From assembly GCF_042683045.1 (NCBI RefSeq), contig NZ_JBHUIT010000012.1:22475-86474 (forward strand): DNA of 64,000 bases. The letters run 5' to 3'. The notes below the pieces were generated by a model. The model was given only the letters and a program-made list of their open reading frames with translations, did not search any database and was not told the origin of the DNA. Of the stretch, positions 62,476 through 64,000 are shown piece by piece (within the stretch, counting starts at the first letter, position 1; the number at the start of each line of letters is the position of its first letter). Position numbers and translations under genes: made by a program. This stretch comes from Luteolibacter algae (GTDB lineage: Bacteria; Verrucomicrobiota; Verrucomicrobiia; Verrucomicrobiales; Akkermansiaceae).

Positions 62476-62958
62476 TCAACGTGCGATTGCTTTCTTTGCG
62501 AGTTGGATCGAAGCCAGATCACACCCAAGTGCCTTCATGACCTCACCGAGCATCTGCTGCTTGAGGTCCGTAGGCGTCGTGGTGATCACCCAATATGGTG
62601 TCCCGGGAATCTTCTTCGGATTGACGCTACGCCCAGACCCCTCGAGCTCCTGAACGCTCTTCGAGAAGTAAATGCGTCCTCGTCCCCTGACGTCTTCGAC
62701 TACCGAAAACGCGTTGGCATCCTGCTTGTAGAGCCAAGAAAGGATCGCCAGAAAGCGTCCTACTGCGCCCTTGGCAAATCTGAACTCCGTCAAACTCAGG
62801 AAATCCTGGAGAGGTGATTCTTGGGTTGGTGCCGATACCTTACCCGCCCCGTTAAGGCTGAATTCTCTCCGAAGAACTAGATTAGGTGTATCCCCGAAAT
62901 CCCGAACCTTCCCAAGCAGCACCTCATACACTTCGTCGTCAATCTCGATCGTTTTCAC
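62476..62958 (-). CDS. seqA: cassette gene: SeqA-like protein
   Basis: This 160-residue protein aligns by eye with E. coli SeqA over both domains. The N-terminus KTIEIDDEVYEVLLGKVRDFGDTPNLVLRR corresponds to the SeqA oligomerisation start KTIEVDDELY. The C-terminal part AVGRFLAILSWLYKQDANAFSVVEDVRGRGRIYFSK...KKIPGTPYWVITT matches the hemimethylated-GATC binding domain, including the PGTPYWVIT block. SeqA sequesters newly replicated origins and organises replication forks in Dam-containing Gammaproteobacteria. The GTG at 62958 gives the SeqA-like start; an alternative GTG at 63009 lies in the core site. A palindrome precedes the gene. Confidence 0.85.
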   Translation of the reverse strand: MKTIEIDDEVYEVLLGKVRDFGDTPNLVLRREFSLNGAGKVSAPTQESPLQDFLSLTEFRFAKGAVGRFLAILSWLYKQDANAFSVVEDVRGRGRIYFSKSVQELEGSGRSVNPKKIPGTPYWVITTTPTDLKQQMLGEVMKALGCDLASIQLAKKAIAR

Positions 62959-62970
62959 AGCGCCACTGTT

Positions 62971-62990
62971 CCAACTGTTTGGACAGTTGG
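62971..62990. promoter_or_regulatory. palindrome upstream of the SeqA-like gene
   Basis: CCAACTGTTTGGACAGTTGG, an 8-bp perfect inverted repeat with a 4-base centre, lies 12 bases upstream of the GTG start and 16 bases from the core site. It could be an operator or an RNA hairpin. Confidence 0.45.
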
Positions 62991-63005
62991 CAAGATCTTT
63001 TTTCT

Positions 63006-63093
63006 GCACAACGTCATAGGAATGGCGCGCCGGTGTAAAGCTCCAAATTCATCTGACAGCTTCAACGGCGTCGCCATCTCCGCCTTGTTCGCC
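63006..63093 (-). other. attC recombination site 3
   Basis: Outer boxes are GTTCGCC (63087-63093) and GCACAAC (63006-63012). Arms are CGCCATCTCCG and TAGGAATGGCG, with an extra C in CGCCATC that leaves an extrahelical G on the folded minus strand, as in canonical attC sites. Confidence 0.9.
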
Positions 63094-63319
63094 AAGTTTT
63101 GGCGTCTGACGGCCTCAAACCACGGAAAGCCAGAAGCACCGAGCCGAAACCCAAGCCAATGCCCAGGACGTGCGAAGCGGACCTCAATCTACAGGACATA
63201 AAGCCAAGCACTTAGGTCGAGCCAATGCCCGAGAAGAACGCGGCTCGCTACATCTGGCGGACGACAACCCAAGCACGCAAGCCAAGCCGACTCGGAATCC
63301 ATCTCAATTTTGTGGCGAA
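63012..63319 (-). repeat. 308-bp cassette, copy 1
   Basis: The cassette, including attC 3, is nearly identical to 61730-62037. The two copies are separated by the SeqA cassette and one further cassette. Confidence 0.85.
63189..63302 (-). CDS. possible 37-residue cassette microprotein, copy 1
   Basis: The frame MDSESAWLACLGCRPPDV...HWLDLSAWLYVL starts 12 bases after the core site. It is kept intact in both cassette copies. The remaining bases before attC 3 hold no other plausible gene. Confidence 0.4.
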   Translation of the reverse strand: MDSESAWLACLGCRPPDVASRVLLGHWLDLSAWLYVL

Positions 63320-63402
63320 CGTTATAGGAATGGCGGCGCCGGTGCAAACTCCCAATTTAATCAGACGGCTTCCTCGGCGTCGCCATCTCCGACTTGTTCT
63401 GC
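63314..63402 (-). other. attC recombination site 2
   Basis: Outer boxes are GTTCTGC (63396-63402) and GGCGAAC (63314-63320). Inner boxes are CGCCATCTCCG and TAGGAATGGCG. The left R box pairs with the core site at 63934 that opens this cassette. Confidence 0.9.
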
Positions 63403-63927
63403 TTCTTTTTGATTCGGGGATGAGCTGTAATGCAATTCTCTGAGGCGTAACTTCTCATCAAACCAAGGATTGCGATTAGGATCGTCAGTCATTGCTGCAG
63501 TGTAGTCCGCCTCCCATCCGACGTAAGTCTCATCGAATCCCTTCTCTATATCGAATCCGTCAAAATCGTGCAAACGGGCAATCGCGGCTCTGAAAGCATC
63601 AAGATGTCCCGATTCAAATGCCCGAATCATCTCCTCCTTCGTGCCAAAGTGAACTGTAAAGAAGGGATAGCCATAGCTGTTGGTTCTCTTTAGCTCTGGA
63701 TGAGTGCCTTGGAAGGATCCAAACGCTTGGTTGAACGCGGAGTCAATCCTCTTGGTCTCCATCTTTGACTTGAAGACTCCGACTGCAACCCAGAAAATGA
63801 CGATCGCTGCTGTAAAAATCCCGAATCTACTATCCACGAAATACGCGAGTCCACCTGTGATGACGAGCGCGACGAAAACGATCAAACAGCCGCGAGTAAA
63901 CATTTTACTTTCCTGTGCAGGAGTCAT
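63361..63927 (-). CDS. cassette gene: small membrane protein
   Basis: This 188-residue protein starts MTPAQESKMFTRG a few bases after the core site. It has two membrane helices (CLIVFVALVITGGLAYFV and FGIFTAAIVIFWVAVGVF) and a soluble C-terminal domain (SYGYPFFTVHFGTKEEMIRAFESGHLDAF...DGFDIEKGFDETYVGWEADYT). The last residues (EQVGDGDAEEAV) are encoded by the attC site itself. I recognise no family. An ATG inside the attC core (63945) would add six residues. Confidence 0.65.
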   Translation of the reverse strand: MTPAQESKMFTRGCLIVFVALVITGGLAYFVDSRFGIFTAAIVIFWVAVGVFKSKMETKRIDSAFNQAFGSFQGTHPELKRTNSYGYPFFTVHFGTKEEMIRAFESGHLDAFRAAIARLHDFDGFDIEKGFDETYVGWEADYTAAMTDDPNRNPWFDEKLRLRELHYSSSPNQKEAEQVGDGDAEEAV

Positions 63928-63933
63928 TTTTTT

Positions 63934-64000
63934 GCAGAACGTCATAGCACACCAACCGCCTGACGGCAGCCGCGCTTTGACTGTGGGTTGAGGTTTGTAA
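63934..64000 (-). other. attC recombination site 1, cut by the window end
   Basis: The core box GCAGAAC (63934-63940) is followed by GTCATAGCACACC, similar to attC 7. The other arm lies beyond the window. The array therefore continues to the right, where attI and the integrase are expected. Confidence 0.75.

Overview
The window most likely comes from a member of the Verrucomicrobiota. It carries PEP-CTERM exported proteins, DUF1501 and PPC-domain secreted proteins, several sulfatases, GH97 and GH2 enzymes, a XylR/AraC-type sugar regulator, a pseudopilin and a ligase-associated helicase. This gene mix is typical of polysaccharide-degrading Verrucomicrobiota. No rRNA or tRNA gene was seen, so the assignment rests on gene content only.

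1-14.35 kb is housekeeping and accessory chromosome: an alpha-glucan phosphorylase without the usual PLP lysine, FabV enoyl reductase, two tandem SpoIIAA-like proteins, a secreted esterase/SMP-30 fusion, a guanidine-II riboswitch with its Gdx exporter, a sulfatase, an Lhr-type helicase and an ABC-F ATPase.

14.38-23.76 kb is a type II-C CRISPR-Cas locus. A tracrRNA is predicted divergent from cas9 and ends in a strong terminator. It is followed by cas9, an antisense block (DUF1508-like gene and PIN/Phd toxin-antitoxin pair), a 17-bp perfect inverted repeat, cas1, cas2 and an array of 30 identical 36-bp repeats. Beyond the array, two outlying repeats flank an 824-bp decayed gene, and then comes a 32-nt spacer and a 7-nt repeat stub. 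The anti-repeat implies that crRNA is read from the minus strand, opposite to the cas genes.

23.8-30.1 kb is a sugar-acid catabolic cluster: FCD regulator, RbsD/FucU pyranase, TIM-barrel isomerase, L-galactose/L-fucose dehydrogenase-like AKR, L-galactonate-5-dehydrogenase-like MDR enzyme, tagaturonate-epimerase-like protein and lactonase. Together they suggest oxidative use of L-galactose or L-fucose.

30.2-43 kb holds a degenerate protein kinase with a TPR-like tail, a DUF1501/PPC pair, a cobalamin-riboswitch-controlled operon (DUF4465, TonB receptor, surface protein), folD, a 2OG oxygenase and galE.

44-59.6 kb is a carbohydrate-response region: a beta-galactosidase with two lesions, a two-component system with a beta-propeller sensor, a pseudopilin, a beta-helix lyase-like protein, a PEP-CTERM protein, GH97, a frameshifted sulfatase and a XylR-type regulator. 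An 18-bp palindrome recurs at three promoter regions around the two-component system and may be its operator.

60.05-64 kb is the distal part of an integron cassette array lying on the minus strand, with seven complete attC sites and one cut by the window end. Its cassettes encode a ParB/Srx-like protein, two small membrane proteins, a macro-domain protein, a SeqA homologue and two copies of a 308-bp cassette with a conserved 37-codon ORF. The integrase and attI are expected to the right of the window.
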